Shown here one piece after another: positions 50,366-61,672 of a stretch of DNA of 64,000 nucleotides; positions within the stretch are counted from its first letter, which is position 1; each line of letters opens with the position of its first letter. This DNA comes from an uncultured Planktomarina sp. (lineage in GTDB: Bacteria > Pseudomonadota > Alphaproteobacteria > Rhodobacterales > Rhodobacteraceae): assembly GCA_905182425.1 (NCBI GenBank), contig CAJJBP010000009.1, forward strand, positions 124,001 through 188,000, in the 5' to 3' direction. A program made the position numbers and the translations under genes. Under the pieces are notes generated by a model. The model saw nothing but the letters and a program-made list of their open reading frames with translations, was not told the DNA's origin and did no database searches.

Positions 50366-51688
50366 GTGTTTGCATCAGTAAGGCATAAACTGCATGTCCT
50401 TGGGGAAAAGTATTTTCCAGAAAAACGGCTATTTCTTCGCACTGCTACCGAGACCAGGTTCGTGCGATTGTCTCCAAGCATACAAATTATTGCAATATCG
50501 GGAACATGTGCGTTTGTCGGTTGGTCGATTGTCGCCACGGCGATCGTATTGCTTGATTCTATAGGATCAGGCAATTTTCGCGACCAAGCCCGTCGCGATC
50601 AATTTATTTACGAAGAGAGGCTTAACTCTTTGGCATCTGAGCGCGACACTCGCGCACTCGAAGCACTTGCCGCTCAAGATCGGTTTAGTACGGCTTTGAC
50701 CCAGGTTTCCGTGATGCAGTCCGAACTGCTCAGCTCAGAAGAACAGCGCACCGAACTGAAGCGTGGTATTGCTGTTATGCAGTCTACCTTAAGGCGAACA
50801 ATGGTTGAGAGAGACAACGCCCGAAACAAAATGATTAAACTAGCAGCCACGCTTGACACTAGTGACGGATCGATGCGCTCGGAGAATGCAGCGTTAGAAG
50901 TTGCAGCTACACTCAGTTATCTCAATGACACTTTAAAAAATACTGCACAAGAACGTGATCAAGCAGAGCTAGTCAGGGCTACATCAAAAGAAAATATGGC
51001 CTCACTCGAGTTGGAAATGCAATTCTTAGAGGAAAAAACTAATCGAATATTTCGACAGCTCGAGGAAGCTATGATGATCTCAGTGGAACCTTTGGATAAA
51101 ATGTTTCGGAATGCTGGCTTAAGTACAAAACGGCTTTTAGAACAAGTTCGCCGTGGGCATACAGGCCAAGGTGGGCCATTAAGTCCAATCTCATTTCGAT
51201 CTCAGAGCCTTGAAACAGTCGACCCTACAACTAAACGCGCCAACAATATTCTCAGCCAACTCGACAAACTTAATATCTATCGCATTGCAGCAGAGAAAAC
51301 TCCATTTTCCATGCCCGTCAAAGGTTCGTTCCGCTTTACCAGTGGATATGGGCCACGGTGGGGCAAAATGCATCGGGGAGTTGATTTTGCTGCAAAGTCA
51401 CGCAGCCCAATCTACGCGACGGCCGACGGCGTCGTAACTGAAGCTGCTTGGGGCAGCGGATATGGACGTGCGGTTTATGTTAAACACGCCTTTGGAATTG
51501 AAACCCGTTATGCTCATCTAGCGAAAATCCGCGTAAAAAAAGGACAGCGCGTTTCTCGTGGACAACGGATCGGTGATATGGGAAACTCAGGAAGATCAAC
51601 CGGCACTCATCTGCATTATGAAATTCGGGTGAATGGTAAAGACGTAAATCCTATGACCTATATTAAGGCAGCTAGAAATGTTTTCTAA
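50366..51688 (+). CDS. M23-family (LytM) peptidoglycan endopeptidase
   Basis: This 440-residue protein starts at GTG (50366) behind CAGGAA. A membrane helix (IQIIAISGTCAFVGWSIVATAIVLL, residues about 39-63) is followed by a long coiled-coil region and the C-terminal LytM domain: zinc ligands in GKMHRGVDFAA and HLHYEIRVNG, and TSGYGPRWG. It should cleave peptide cross-links in the periplasm or activate an amidase. Its last 11 bp overlap the bactofilin gene. Coupling of an M23 peptidase to a bactofilin is a known morphogenesis pairing. Confidence 0.9.
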   Translation: MFASVRHKLHVLGEKYFPEKRLFLRTATETRFVRLSPSIQIIAISGTCAFVGWSIVATAIVLLDSIGSGNFRDQARRDQFIYEERLNSLASERDTRALEALAAQDRFSTALTQVSVMQSELLSSEEQRTELKRGIAVMQSTLRRTMVERDNARNKMIKLAATLDTSDGSMRSENAALEVAATLSYLNDTLKNTAQERDQAELVRATSKENMASLELEMQFLEEKTNRIFRQLEEAMMISVEPLDKMFRNAGLSTKRLLEQVRRGHTGQGGPLSPISFRSQSLETVDPTTKRANNILSQLDKLNIYRIAAEKTPFSMPVKGSFRFTSGYGPRWGKMHRGVDFAAKSRSPIYATADGVVTEAAWGSGYGRAVYVKHAFGIETRYAHLAKIRVKKGQRVSRGQRIGDMGNSGRSTGTHLHYEIRVNGKDVNPMTYIKAARNVF

Positions 51689-52185
51689 AAGTAAAATAAA
51701 CGAACCCGCAGAAAAGCCAGTGCCAGCAACAGCACCAATCAGCAAGCCTACTAGTGAGTTCAAGCCAACTCCGCAGAAGGCGAAGCCACCGGCATCAATA
51801 TTGTCTACAGACCTTCAAGTTACCGGCAACATGCGAACAACTGGTGATATTCAAGTTGAGGGTCGTGTCGATGGCGATATTCGCGCTCATCTCTTGACCA
51901 TAGGTGAAAAAGCAAACAGTTAGGGGCGAAATTATTGCTGACGATGTTGTTGTAAACGGTCACGTTATCGGTCGTGTACGTGGTTTAAAGGTGCGCTTAA
52001 CGTCCACTGCTCAAGTCGAAGGAGATATCATCCACAAAACAATTGCTATTGAAAGTGGAGCGCATTTTGAAGGCTCAGTGCAACGGCAGGATGATCCACT
52101 CAATCCAAGTTCAGCCAAATCAGCAAAACCTGTGGTTCCACCATCAGCTCCAAATTTGTCACCTTCGATACAACCAAAAGAGTGA
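51678..52185 (+). CDS. Bactofilin, with a one-base insertion
   Basis: Bactofilins polymerise into beta-helical cytoskeletal filaments that localise wall enzymes. After a Pro/Lys-rich N-terminal tail (about 40 residues) the beta-helix begins ILSTDLQVTGNMRTTGDIQVEGRVDGDI. A surplus A at about 51918 breaks the frame after IGEKAN; the other frame continues at once VRGEIIADDVVVNGHVIGRV and on to a Pro/Ser-rich tail. Correcting one base gives 168 residues. It overlaps the M23 peptidase gene by 11 bp, which supports joint action. The indel is probably a sequence error. Confidence 0.85.
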
Positions 52186-52242
52186 ATTGTTCGGAGGCGT
52201 TTAAATAAAATCCAAAAATTCTAGCACTTTAATTAACACTAA

Positions 52243-53367
52243 TTATTTTTCGCGAGCGTCTGCCCGTGATTTACCAGATAAATTCATCGCCAACGTTGCA
52301 GCCATAAGCCCATCAAGATCCCCATCTAAAACACCTTTGGTGTCGGATGTTTCAAACGTGGTGCGCAGATCTTTAACCATTTGATAAGGTTGTAACACAT
52401 AGGATCTAATCTGATTGCCCCACCCTGCATCGCCTTTATTCTCATGCGCCTCATTAATGGCAGCATTCCTTCGGTCTAATTCGATTTGATATAAGCGGGA
52501 TTTCAAGGCCTTCATCGCAATGTCGCGGTTTTGGTGCTGAGACTTTTCAGAACTTGTTACAACGATCCCAGTTGGGAGGTGTGTTATGCGAACGGCAGAG
52601 TCGGTGGTATTGACATGCTGACCGCCTGCCCCGGAGCTACGATAAGTATCGATACGAATATCAACCGCATTCACTTCAATGTCGATATTGTCGTCCACTA
52701 CAGGATAGACCCACACGGAAGAAAAGGACGTATGACGCTTTGCAGCAGAGTCAAACGGACTGATCCGAACAAGCCGATGTACTCCTGATTCGGATTTCAA
52801 CCAACCATAGGCATTATGACCTGTAATCTTATAGGCAACTGATTTGATCCCAGCTTCCTCACCAGCAGTCTCAGACTGTAACTCAACGGTATAGCCTTTC
52901 TTCTCAGCCCAACGGATATACATACGAGCAAGAATGGCAGCCCAATCACAGCTTTCTGTTCCCCCTGCCCCAGAGTTGATTTCAAGAAACGTATCGTTAC
53001 TGTCAGCTTCCCCATCCAAAAGTGCTTCAAGCTCTTTTTCAGTAGCAGCGAGGCCTAAATCTTTGAGTGCTGCCAGCGCCTCAGATACCACTTGGGTATC
53101 ACCTTCCATCTCGCCTAACTCTATCATTTCTAAGTTATCAGAGAGATCCTGCTTGATACCTTCATAGGTGGATAACGCGTCAATTAATAACTGCCGTTCC
53201 CGCATCAGTTTTTGTGCTCGTTCTTGATCATCCCAAAGGCTAGGGTCTTCGATCATGGCATTAAATTCTTCTAAACGATAAGGCGACGTCTCATAATCCA
53301 AACGTTGCGCCAAAAGCTTAAGAGATTTTTTAATAGATTCAACTATATTAGTTATTTCTGCACGCAT
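52243..53367 (-). CDS. prfB: Peptide chain release factor 2
   Basis: RF2 (374 aa) releases peptides at UGA and UAA. The stop-codon recognition tripeptide SPF is in VRISPFDSAAKRHTSF and the catalytic GGQ is in RSSGAGGQHVNTTDSAVR. The whole gene is in one frame; the internal UGA programmed frameshift known from E. coli prfB is absent. It follows mrcA on the same strand after an 83-bp gap. Confidence 0.96.
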   Translation of the reverse strand: MRAEITNIVESIKKSLKLLAQRLDYETSPYRLEEFNAMIEDPSLWDDQERAQKLMRERQLLIDALSTYEGIKQDLSDNLEMIELGEMEGDTQVVSEALAALKDLGLAATEKELEALLDGEADSNDTFLEINSGAGGTESCDWAAILARMYIRWAEKKGYTVELQSETAGEEAGIKSVAYKITGHNAYGWLKSESGVHRLVRISPFDSAAKRHTSFSSVWVYPVVDDNIDIEVNAVDIRIDTYRSSGAGGQHVNTTDSAVRITHLPTGIVVTSSEKSQHQNRDIAMKALKSRLYQIELDRRNAAINEAHENKGDAGWGNQIRSYVLQPYQMVKDLRTTFETSDTKGVLDGDLDGLMAATLAMNLSGKSRADAREK

Positions 53368-53450
53368 ATCTGACCTACCAAATTATGGGTAAAATTAGTT
53401 AATGCTCTAACCAAGCATACGTCCAATGCCAAGCACCAACAAAATTTTGC

Positions 53451-55992
53451 TTAGTAAAGTCCACCAGATGAAAGTGATCCAAAGGACGCCTGCGGTGATA
53501 CTGTAATCACTCTACCCGAAGACGTAGTGACTTCCAAATTGGGAGTGTCAGTCTCTCCATCATCAAAAAGAGGTAAATTACCACTGACCTGAAAACCACC
53601 ATCAAACTCCAATCCAAAAATAGGCTCTTCACCTTCACGGAAAAACTCTGCAACCACATGATCTCCCTCAGCATCTTCCGCAAGCCGGGCTCCTGTAAAA
53701 CGATTGATATTGATAAAAGTACCAGTTGCTGGAATTGCAAACTCTCCAGAGCCTAAACGCTCGATGGCTCGTTCCATAAACCTATTAAAAACCGGACCAC
53801 ACATAATGCCGCCATAGTACCCTTTTCCCAGCGGAGCAGGTTGATCAAACCCCATGTAACATCCTGCAACAATATTACTTGTAAAGCCCACAAACCATAC
53901 ATCTTTAGAATCATTTGTAGTTCCCGTTTTGCCAGCGACAGGTACTGGTAGTTTGATAAACCTTTGCGCAGTACCACGTTCCACCACGCCTTCCATCATT
54001 GACGTCAACTGGTAGGCAGTCACCTGATCCATAACTCGCTCTCGGTTGGACACAATATTGGGAAGCCAGCCTGGCAATATGTCTGCACGGGAGCATTCGT
54101 CGCACACGCGTTCATCGTGTTGAAACACAGTTTTTCCGGTACGGTCTTGTATTCGATCAACCAAAGTCGGTTGGACACGCTCGCCACCGTTTGCAAACAT
54201 CGCATAAGCAGACACAATTTTATAAAGTGTGGTCTCCTCTGATCCGAGTGATGCAGCTAAATAGGGTCGCATTTGATCATATACCCCAAACTTTTCAGCG
54301 TACCCAGCAATTGTCGTCATACCCAATACCTGCGCCAATCGAACCGTCATTAAGTTCCTTGACTGCTCTATTCCAGTGCGCACAGGTGTAGGGCCATAGA
54401 ACTTATTAGAAGAATTTTTTGGCCGCCACAAACCTTGTGGTGTGTCAATTTCAATTGGTGCGTCAATCACGATCGTAGCAGGACTGAAACCACTGTCCAA
54501 AGCCGCTGCGTAAACAAAAGGCTTAAAAGCAGATCCGGGTTGCCGCTTTGCTTGTGTTGCCCTGTTGAATACGGAGTGGTCGTAAGAAAACCCACCCTGC
54601 ATAGCAATAACGCGGCCAGACAACACATCCATTGCAACAAAGCCACCTTGGACTTTAGGAACTTGGCGCAAGCTCCAGCGGACGAACACTCCACTCTCAG
54701 GATCAACAATAGCAGTCACCAGAACAACTTCACCAACCGCAAGTAAGTCTTTGACACTCTTGGTCGTATTGCGGCTAGTCCTTCCGTCCTTCATTGCCTT
54801 CTTAGCCCAAGTTACATCGTCAGAATATAACCGATGCTCTTCACCTTCTTGCCGCTCGATACCCAATCGAGCACCAGTTTTTGTCAATTCTAAAACGACT
54901 GCTGGATACCATCTTTGATTTATAATTATGTCCCGTGATATGTTAATTTTTCGCAATGCAGAACGCCATGCAGATAATTTGATAGTTGGGATTCTTTGCC
55001 CTGTACCATAGTAAATACCCTGCGCACGGTCATAGTCTTCCAAACCGAGCCGAAGGCTCTGTGCTGCTATATTTTGCAATTCTGGGTCGATGGTCGCCCG
55101 TACTGAATATCCCCCGGTGAAGAACTCTGCTTCCCCAAAATCACGTGAAACTTGGCGTCGAATTTCGTCAGTAGGATAATCACGAGGTGGTAACCCACTT
55201 CGGAAACTCAAAAAATCACCGTTTTGCACAGTTCGCAATGGTTGTTTGCGGGCAAATTCATAAGCCGTATTGGACAGAAACCCGTTCTCACGCATCTCTT
55301 TAAGGACAAAGTTTCGTCGAGCAATCGCACGATCCTTTTGGCGGACTGGATGATATTGTGATGGTGCTTTTGGAAGGGTGGCAAGATACGCAACCTCTTC
55401 AGTGTTGTAAATCTTCTAATGGTTTATTGAAATATGTTTGAGCCGCAGCGACTACGCCATAGGAATTTTGACCTAGAAAAATTTCGTTTAGATATAGTTC
55501 CAGGATTTCTTCTTTATCGAGGGTAGACTCAATACGTGTAGCGAGGATAATCTCTTTTATTTTTCGCTCTGCCGAACGAGATCCATCAAGTAAAAAGTTT
55601 TTCATAACCTGTTGGGTTATTGTCGAAGCTCCACGAAGATTTTTACCGCGAGATCTAACTGCATCTCGTAGCGCCGACGCCATCCCAGCAGGATCATAGC
55701 CGGCATGGGTATAAAAATTCTTATCCTCAGCTGAAATGAATGCGGCCTTTACCAAATCTGGGATATCTTCGGCTTGAGCAAAAAGCCTGCGCTCGGATGC
55801 AAATTCATCAATAATTAGCCCTTGACCAGAATAAATACGGCTTATTGTTTTAGGCTTATAACTCGCGAGCTCATCATAGCCCGGTAGGCCTTTACCATAA
55901 ATGAAAAAAATCGCACCCAAAACCAGAGCGCCAAAAACAGCAGCTAATGTCATTGTGGAAAACAACGCACCGAGCATGCGAAGCGCCAACAT
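53451..55992 (-). CDS. mrcA: Penicillin-binding protein 1A (bifunctional), with one frameshift
   Basis: This class A PBP of about 846 residues polymerises and cross-links peptidoglycan. From the N-terminus: membrane anchor, glycosyltransferase GT51 motifs (AFISAEDKNFYTHAGYD, RGASTITQQVMKNFLL, KEIILATRIE, ELYLNEIFLGQNSYGV), a linker/OB-like region, then transpeptidase motifs SxxK (GSAFKPFVYAAAL) and KTGTTNDSKDVWFVGF. The frame breaks at about 55402-55407 after NKPLEDL; the other frame continues with TEEVAYLATLPKAPSQYHP. I chose the ATG at 55992, 8 bp after GAGG, over a TTG at 56049. The indel is a probable sequence error. Confidence 0.85.
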
Positions 55993-56174
55993 TATGGCGC
56001 CTCGACATAGCTTTGCTACAAAAAATCCAATGTTGGATATAATTAACAATATAAGAGCTCCGGGTTATTCACATTCTATATGACTTGTAAGCCTTTAGGT
56101 CAAAACCCGATTACCAATTGAGGTCGAGATTAACCAAGTAAACTAAATTATTTTGGGAGGCTAAGAAACCGTAC

Positions 56175-57335
56175 CTATTTTGTTAAATAATAATTATGCA
56201 TAAAGGCCTTCAGTCGCTGCAAACCTTCAATAATTTCTGAAGTAGATTGAGCGTAAGAAAACCTGACCGTATTAGCCCCTCTGATAGGATCGAAATCAAG
56301 CCCCGGTGTTATGGCCACACCTGCATATTTAAGCACATCCGCAGCAAATTTAAGACTATTCACTTTAAATTTGCTGATATCAGCGTAAATATAGAAAGCT
56401 CCATCTGGAGGCGCTATTTCCGTGATACCTGCTTCCGGTAAGTGCTTAAGCATCAATCGTCTGTTTTCAGCATAATTAGCTAAGTTCACATCAAGTTCTT
56501 CCGACGCCTGCAACGCTCCTAGAGCAGCTATTTGGCTCACATGTGGCGGACAGATGAACATATTCTGTGCCAAACGCTCAATGGTCCGTATGTGGTCCGG
56601 AGGAACAATCAGCCAACCTACACGCCAACCAGTCATCGAGAAGTACTTGGAAAAAGAATTTATAACATAAACATCGTCCGTGACTTCTAACGCAGTTACA
56701 GCTTTCTTCTCATACTCAATACCATGATAAATTTCGTCCGATATCATACTGATATTTCTACTTTTCAAACACGAAGCTAACACCTCTAAATCAGCTTTAT
56801 CCAACATGGTACCCGTTGGATTTCCCGGCGATGCAACTAATAATCCCGACAAGGCATAATCCTTAATGCCTTCAGGACGTAATTTGTGCCCCGTTTTTGG
56901 ATCAGTTAAAATATCAACAGGATCTAGAGACAAAGCCTTCAAAATTTGCCGGTACGACGGATACCCGGGGGCTGCAACACCTACCCGGTTGCCCGGATCA
57001 AATAGTGCAGTAAATGTCAATAAAAAGCCAGCGGATGATCCGGAAGTCACTACAACACGACCTGGGTCAAGATCAATTCCATACCAACGCGCGTAAAGCT
57101 TTGCTATTTCACTCCGCAACTCAGGCAAGCCCAAGGCGACAGTATACCCTAACGGTTCCACCTGTATAGCTTTTGCAACCGCCAAGCGCGCAGTGCGCGG
57201 CGCTGCTGTCCCAGGTTGCCCAACCTCCATGTGGACGACCCGTCGACCTTGCGCCTCAGCAACGCGCGCAGCCTCCATCACGTCCATTACAATGAAAGGA
57301 TCAACTTGGCTTCGTTTAGAAGTTTTCATGGTCAC
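56175..57335 (-). CDS. PLP-dependent aminotransferase (class I/II)
   Basis: This 386-residue fold-type I aminotransferase has HMEVGQPGTAAP at the N-terminus, GYTVALGLPELRSEIA, SPGNPTGTML, SDEIYHGIEY and the PLP-binding Lys in NSFSKYFSMTGWRVGW. The C-terminal FSYAQSTSEI carries the carboxylate-binding Arg (VRFSYA). It belongs to the aspartate/alanine-type group; the amino donor is not determinable. It stands alone between mrcA and ispG on the minus strand. Confidence 0.88.
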   Translation of the reverse strand: MTMKTSKRSQVDPFIVMDVMEAARVAEAQGRRVVHMEVGQPGTAAPRTARLAVAKAIQVEPLGYTVALGLPELRSEIAKLYARWYGIDLDPGRVVVTSGSSAGFLLTFTALFDPGNRVGVAAPGYPSYRQILKALSLDPVDILTDPKTGHKLRPEGIKDYALSGLLVASPGNPTGTMLDKADLEVLASCLKSRNISMISDEIYHGIEYEKKAVTALEVTDDVYVINSFSKYFSMTGWRVGWLIVPPDHIRTIERLAQNMFICPPHVSQIAALGALQASEELDVNLANYAENRRLMLKHLPEAGITEIAPPDGAFYIYADISKFKVNSLKFAADVLKYAGVAITPGLDFDPIRGANTVRFSYAQSTSEIIEGLQRLKAFMHNYYLTK

Positions 57336-57511
57336 ACCTTTTTCTTAGTTTGCGCTGAATTTATTAGCTATCTTTGGTGTTTCACACGCACTTTGCCACT
57401 GCAATTATTAAAATAATTAAAGCAAAGCTTTCTGAGATTTTGGTTATGGTTGGTCCAGCCAGTTTGCAACGTGCTCAAGACATTTCAATCAGGGCTAAGC
57501 ATTTTCAGAAA

Positions 57512-58649
57512 TTAGTTCTCTGTTGAAATCCGATCAACAGTCAACTCAGATTCGAGGGCTGCTGCACGGTTCTCAACCTGCTCTACAATATGGTCGACCA
57601 TTTTCTCATTGGAGAGCTTGTGGCTTTGCTTGCCGGCGAGATAGACCATTCCTGCGCCATTGCCACCCCCTGTGAAACCAATATCAGTCATAAGCGCTTC
57701 ACCTGGCCCATTGACCACACAGCCAATAATAGAAAGAGACATAGGAGTTTTGATATGCTCTAGTCGTATTTCCAAAGCCTCCACCGTCTTTATTACGTCA
57801 AAACCTTGGCGCGCGCAGCTTGGGCATGAAATGATGTTCACACCTCTATGACGCAAACCGAGGGATTTCAGAATATCGTAGCCAGCTTTGATTTCTTCAA
57901 CAGGGTCCGCCGACAAGCTAACGCGAATGGTATCTCCGATGCCCATCCAAAGAAGGTTACCCAAGCCAATGGCCGATTTAATCGTACCCGATCGCAAACC
58001 ACCAGCCTCAGTTATTCCGAGATGGATGGGAGCTTCTGTCGCCTCAGCAAGCGCTTGGTAAGCGGCAGCGGCCATGAATACATCACTCGCTTTGACACTG
58101 ATTTTAAAATCTAGAAAATCATTATCCTCAAGAATTTTGATATGATCGAGCCCACTTTCGACCATCGCATCGGGACAAGGTTCACCATATTTGTCCAAAA
58201 GTTTCTTTTCTAACGAACCTGCATTTACGCCAATTCGCATCGAGCAACCATAATCCCTGGCGGCCTTAATGATCTCTTTTACCCGCTCTTCACTACCGAT
58301 GTTACCAGGGTTTATTCTGAGACAGGCCGCGCCCGCTTCAGCAGCCTCAATACCACGTTTATAATGAAAATGAATATCTGCAACAATTGGAATCGGACTT
58401 TCCCGTACGATCTCTTTTAATGCTTTTGACGATGCCGCATCTGGCACAGAGACCCGTACAATGTCAGCGCCAGCTTCTGCAGCTGCTTGCACCTGGGCAA
58501 TTGTATCTGAAACATCTGTAGTCAACGTATTGGTCATTGGTTTGGACCGTAATTGGCGCACCGCCACCAACGGGAACCGAACCCACCATTACTTTACGAC
58601 TTTGACGACGATCTATGTTTCGCCACGGTCTAATAGGGTTGAAAGACAT
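57512..58649 (-). CDS. ispG: 4-hydroxy-3-methylbut-2-enyl diphosphate synthase, with one frameshift
   Basis: IspG (GcpE) is the [4Fe-4S] enzyme of the non-mevalonate isoprenoid pathway. The N-terminus [20 protein letters not shown] to ITVQT starts at the ATG at 58649. A surplus A at about 58537 shifts the frame, and the next frame continues exactly as [19 protein letters not shown]. Cluster-binding cysteines are in [12 protein letters not shown] and [13 protein letters not shown]. Correcting one base gives 378 residues, the normal size. A start at the downstream frame alone would lack the conserved N-terminal barrel strand. The rodZ-like gene ends 33 bp upstream. Confidence 0.88.
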
Positions 58650-58681
58650 AAATTATCCGATCAGGCTTAGTTTCCTGAATA

Positions 58682-59872
58682 CTATTGCATCAAGCTGTTT
58701 GCTTCCAAGTCGCGAAAGAAACTATAAAATGAAGTTTGCGAATCAGGAATATAAATATCGAAATTTTTCACCAAATATTCTGGGGATAGCTCGATATTTT
58801 TAACAGTATTTCCACCTTTACCTGCAGGACCGTAAAGCAAACCATTCACCAAGAAAAATAAGGCTCCAGAATTTCCCGCCCTAGAAACGACAGCAGGTTC
58901 TTCTGTTAAAGGCACATTAAACGGAACTTTAGCATCCATGACTTTTTCAAATAAAACAGAGCCCGCCGCGTCACGCACCCGCAACCATACGCCTTCGGAA
59001 GATACTAGCTGAACACGGTTAGGCGAGGCTTCAACCAACTGAACGGTTTGCTTCAGCGGGTCAGGGGTAATAGTGATCTCATCGAAAACTGAAGATCCCT
59101 GTGCAATTAACGCTCCTTGTTGATTTGGATTTAGGCTTGAGATAGGCCCATCTCGTGGCGTTAAAATAGGTGAAACCAAGGCCTGTGGCTGATAAAATCT
59201 TGCAAACTTTTCCTCCAATCCTGGCTGCCATTCTGTACGTTCCAAACCCTCAGACCTTGATACTAGAGGGTCGAGGTCTGAAATCACATAAGGCGGCTGA
59301 TCTACAGGCGCCATTTCTACCTGTTGGATTTTTCGAACGACAGTATAGGCGCCGTAGCCTAATATGCCCACAAGGTTTATTAATACTAAGGATGAGAATA
59401 AGGCTCTTAGGTCAATTTTAGAATAGAAGCGCTCGTGCGGCGGTGTATATGGCGTCGTCGAAGCGCCGAGTGAAGCCGTTTTTCTTTCTGCTGCCGCGAT
59501 AGCTAAACGCTCTTCACGCGTTTTTCGATTTGGCAAAGCTTTATCCGACATTCCATGGATAGGTTCAAACCCACTTTCGTTACAAAATCGCTCAAATGAA
59601 ATTTCTGGATCCATCCCGAGATACTTTGCGTATGAGCGAACATACCCTGCTATAAAACCAGGGGTGTCAAATGCTGTCGGATTGCAATCCTCTACGGCTG
59701 CAATATACTCCGCTCTAATTTTTAATTCTCGTTGAACATCCATGAGCGATTTGCCCATAGTAGCTCGTTCACCACGCATCAAATCGCCTAATCGAACTTG
59801 GAAGTCGTCAAACCCCTTCGACCCAGAAGCTTTTTGCTGGCGATTTGAACGTAAAGACCTCAGACTATCCAT
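58682..59872 (-). CDS. RodZ-like helix-turn-helix membrane protein
   Basis: This 396-residue protein has an N-terminal HTH_25 domain (LGDLMRGERATMGKSLMDVQRELKIRAEYIAAVE-type pattern, residues about 28-95, with TPGFIAGYVRSYAKYLGMD), a basic linker, one membrane helix (LFSSLVLINLVGILGYGAYTVV, about 157-178) and a C-terminal DUF4115-like beta domain (LVSSEGVWLRVRDAAGSVLFEKVM). RodZ links MreB to the membrane in cell-shape control. Adjacency to ispG is the usual arrangement for this gene. Confidence 0.85.
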   Translation of the reverse strand: MDSLRSLRSNRQQKASGSKGFDDFQVRLGDLMRGERATMGKSLMDVQRELKIRAEYIAAVEDCNPTAFDTPGFIAGYVRSYAKYLGMDPEISFERFCNESGFEPIHGMSDKALPNRKTREERLAIAAAERKTASLGASTTPYTPPHERFYSKIDLRALFSSLVLINLVGILGYGAYTVVRKIQQVEMAPVDQPPYVISDLDPLVSRSEGLERTEWQPGLEEKFARFYQPQALVSPILTPRDGPISSLNPNQQGALIAQGSSVFDEITITPDPLKQTVQLVEASPNRVQLVSSEGVWLRVRDAAGSVLFEKVMDAKVPFNVPLTEEPAVVSRAGNSGALFFLVNGLLYGPAGKGGNTVKNIELSPEYLVKNFDIYIPDSQTSFYSFFRDLEANSLMQ

Positions 59873-60063
59873 TTATTTAATCCATAGACAAGTATCATAA
59901 AAACTACACCATGATCTCTTTTTTGTTTCTATAGCACAATGTGGATAGAAAAACACCTCTGCTAACAAGATTATGCAACATAAGCGGTGAACAGCCAATG
60001 TAACAAAGGTTTGTTAAAGACTTTGTAAGTGTGGTGATAACATAAAATCCTGTGTACAACTCA

Positions 60064-60088
60064 AAAAACCTTCGAAAGTCGGGTTTTT
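60064..60088 (+). terminator. Hairpin in the rodZ-M20 intergenic region
   Basis: AAAAACC (60064-60070) and GGTTTTT (60082-60088) form a 7-bp AT-rich stem with an 11-nt loop, giving U-rich ends in both directions. It lies 70 bp before the M20 gene and about 190 bp upstream of the rodZ-like start. It is a weak terminator-like structure whose target is unclear. Confidence 0.3.
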
Positions 60089-60157
60089 AGTAAATTAGGG
60101 ACTAGACCCCAGATCCCAAATTGTTAGCTTGGTTCAACTTTACGCCTTGGGGGTCAA

Positions 60158-61543
60158 ATGTCATCAGAAACCTTAAGTCAGGTCTTGGACCATATTGACG
60201 CTACAATTCAGGGCGCAACGGCTCATCTTATAGAATTACTTCGGATTCCAAGTATCTCAACAGATCCTGCGCACAAAAATGACTGTGACAGGGCTGCTAC
60301 TTGGCTAGTCGAAGATTTAAAGAGCATAGGATTTGAAGTTAGCAAAAGACCAACTCCAGGGCATCCTATGGTTGTTGCGCATGCTGGGTCGACTGGGCCG
60401 CATGTTATCTTTTACGGCCACTATGATGTACAACCCGTTGATCCTATCGACTTATGGAACCACCCACCGTTTGACCCAGCGATAGAAGACGGCACCAAGG
60501 GGGCCATAATTCGGGCACGGGGATCCTCGGATGACAAAGGTCAGTTGATGACTTTCATTGAGGCCTGTCGCGCTTGGAAAACCGTTCACGGTACCTTGCC
60601 TGGAAAAATAAGTTTGTTTTTTGAAGGAGAGGAAGAGTCCGGATCTCCGTCCCTTGTTCAATTTATGACGGATAACGCAAAGGAGTTAACAGCGGATATT
60701 GCCTTGATTTGTGACACTGGGCTTTTCGACTATGAAACCCCCGCAATTATCACAAGACTGCGCGGTAATTTGGCAGAAGAAATGATGATCACAGGTCCAT
60801 CTAAAGACTTGCATTCAGGTATGTATGGCGGCGTCGCAATGAACCCTGCGCGCGTTTTATCCAAGATTATTGCAGCCCTGCATGATAGTGATGGTCGCAT
60901 CACTATACCTAATTTTTATGATGGAGTACCTGAGCTTTCACCAGAAATAGCTGCGCAATGGGATGCTCTGGGCTTTAAAGTCGACAGCTTTCTAGGGGAA
61001 GTTGGCCTTTCCGAGTTGGCTGGTGAGCAGGGTTACACAGCGCTCGAGATGATTTGGTCGCGTCCAACTTGCGAGGTCAATGGCATGTGGAGCGGCTACA
61101 CTGGCGACGGTTTTAAAACGGTTTTACCGAGCCAGGCTTCCGCTAAGGTTTCGTTCCGGCTGGTAGGAAAACAGGACCCTTACAAAATTCGAGAAAGCTT
61201 TCGCAATATGGTCGAAGGCCTTTTGCCAAGAGATTGCAGTGTCGAATTCACAGGCCATGGCGCCTCAAGCGGCTCAGAGATGGCGACCAGTAATCCGATA
61301 TTTGAAGCAGCAAGGACCGCTCTCTCGGATGAGTGGGCCGAGGCGGCAGCCTTCGCCGGATGTGGAGGCTCAATTCCAATAGCTGGACATTTCAAATCAA
61401 TTTTGGGGATGGATGCAATGCTAATCGGCTTTTCTCGCGATGATGATGCACTTCATAGCCCAAACGAAAAATACGATCTACGTAGCTTCCATAAAGGAAT
61501 TCGTAGCTGGGCCCGCATTTTGCATCAAATCAACATAAGTTAA
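60158..61543 (+). CDS. M20-family dipeptidase/peptidase
   Basis: This 461-residue M20 (ArgE/DapE/carnosinase-type) metallopeptidase has zinc-site segments VIFYGHYDVQP, ARGSSDDKGQLM, FFEGEEESGS (catalytic Glu), CDTGLFD, LHSGMYGG in the dimerisation domain, and the final His in DDALHSPNEKYDL. It probably hydrolyses dipeptides or related amides in the cytoplasm. It is a single gene between the divergent rodZ-like gene and the convergent tRNA-Asp. A short GCAT/ATGC hairpin with T7 at 61589-61609 may end its transcript. Confidence 0.92.
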   Translation: MSSETLSQVLDHIDATIQGATAHLIELLRIPSISTDPAHKNDCDRAATWLVEDLKSIGFEVSKRPTPGHPMVVAHAGSTGPHVIFYGHYDVQPVDPIDLWNHPPFDPAIEDGTKGAIIRARGSSDDKGQLMTFIEACRAWKTVHGTLPGKISLFFEGEEESGSPSLVQFMTDNAKELTADIALICDTGLFDYETPAIITRLRGNLAEEMMITGPSKDLHSGMYGGVAMNPARVLSKIIAALHDSDGRITIPNFYDGVPELSPEIAAQWDALGFKVDSFLGEVGLSELAGEQGYTALEMIWSRPTCEVNGMWSGYTGDGFKTVLPSQASAKVSFRLVGKQDPYKIRESFRNMVEGLLPRDCSVEFTGHGASSGSEMATSNPIFEAARTALSDEWAEAAAFAGCGGSIPIAGHFKSILGMDAMLIGFSRDDDALHSPNEKYDLRSFHKGIRSWARILHQINIS

Positions 61544-61672
61544 ATAAAAAAGGCAATTCAAAATCTTCCAAGATCACCAAAAAGACAGGCATCGCATAAT
61601 GCTTTTTTTCAATCGGCCCAAATACGGCCACCACCCCAGAAAATTGGAAAAAATCTAATATTTTCAGGACAG

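Noticed and set aside
52243-53367. Programmed +1 frameshift in prfB
   Set aside because: The RF2 gene reads in one frame from its start; the usual in-frame UGA near codon 26 is absent.
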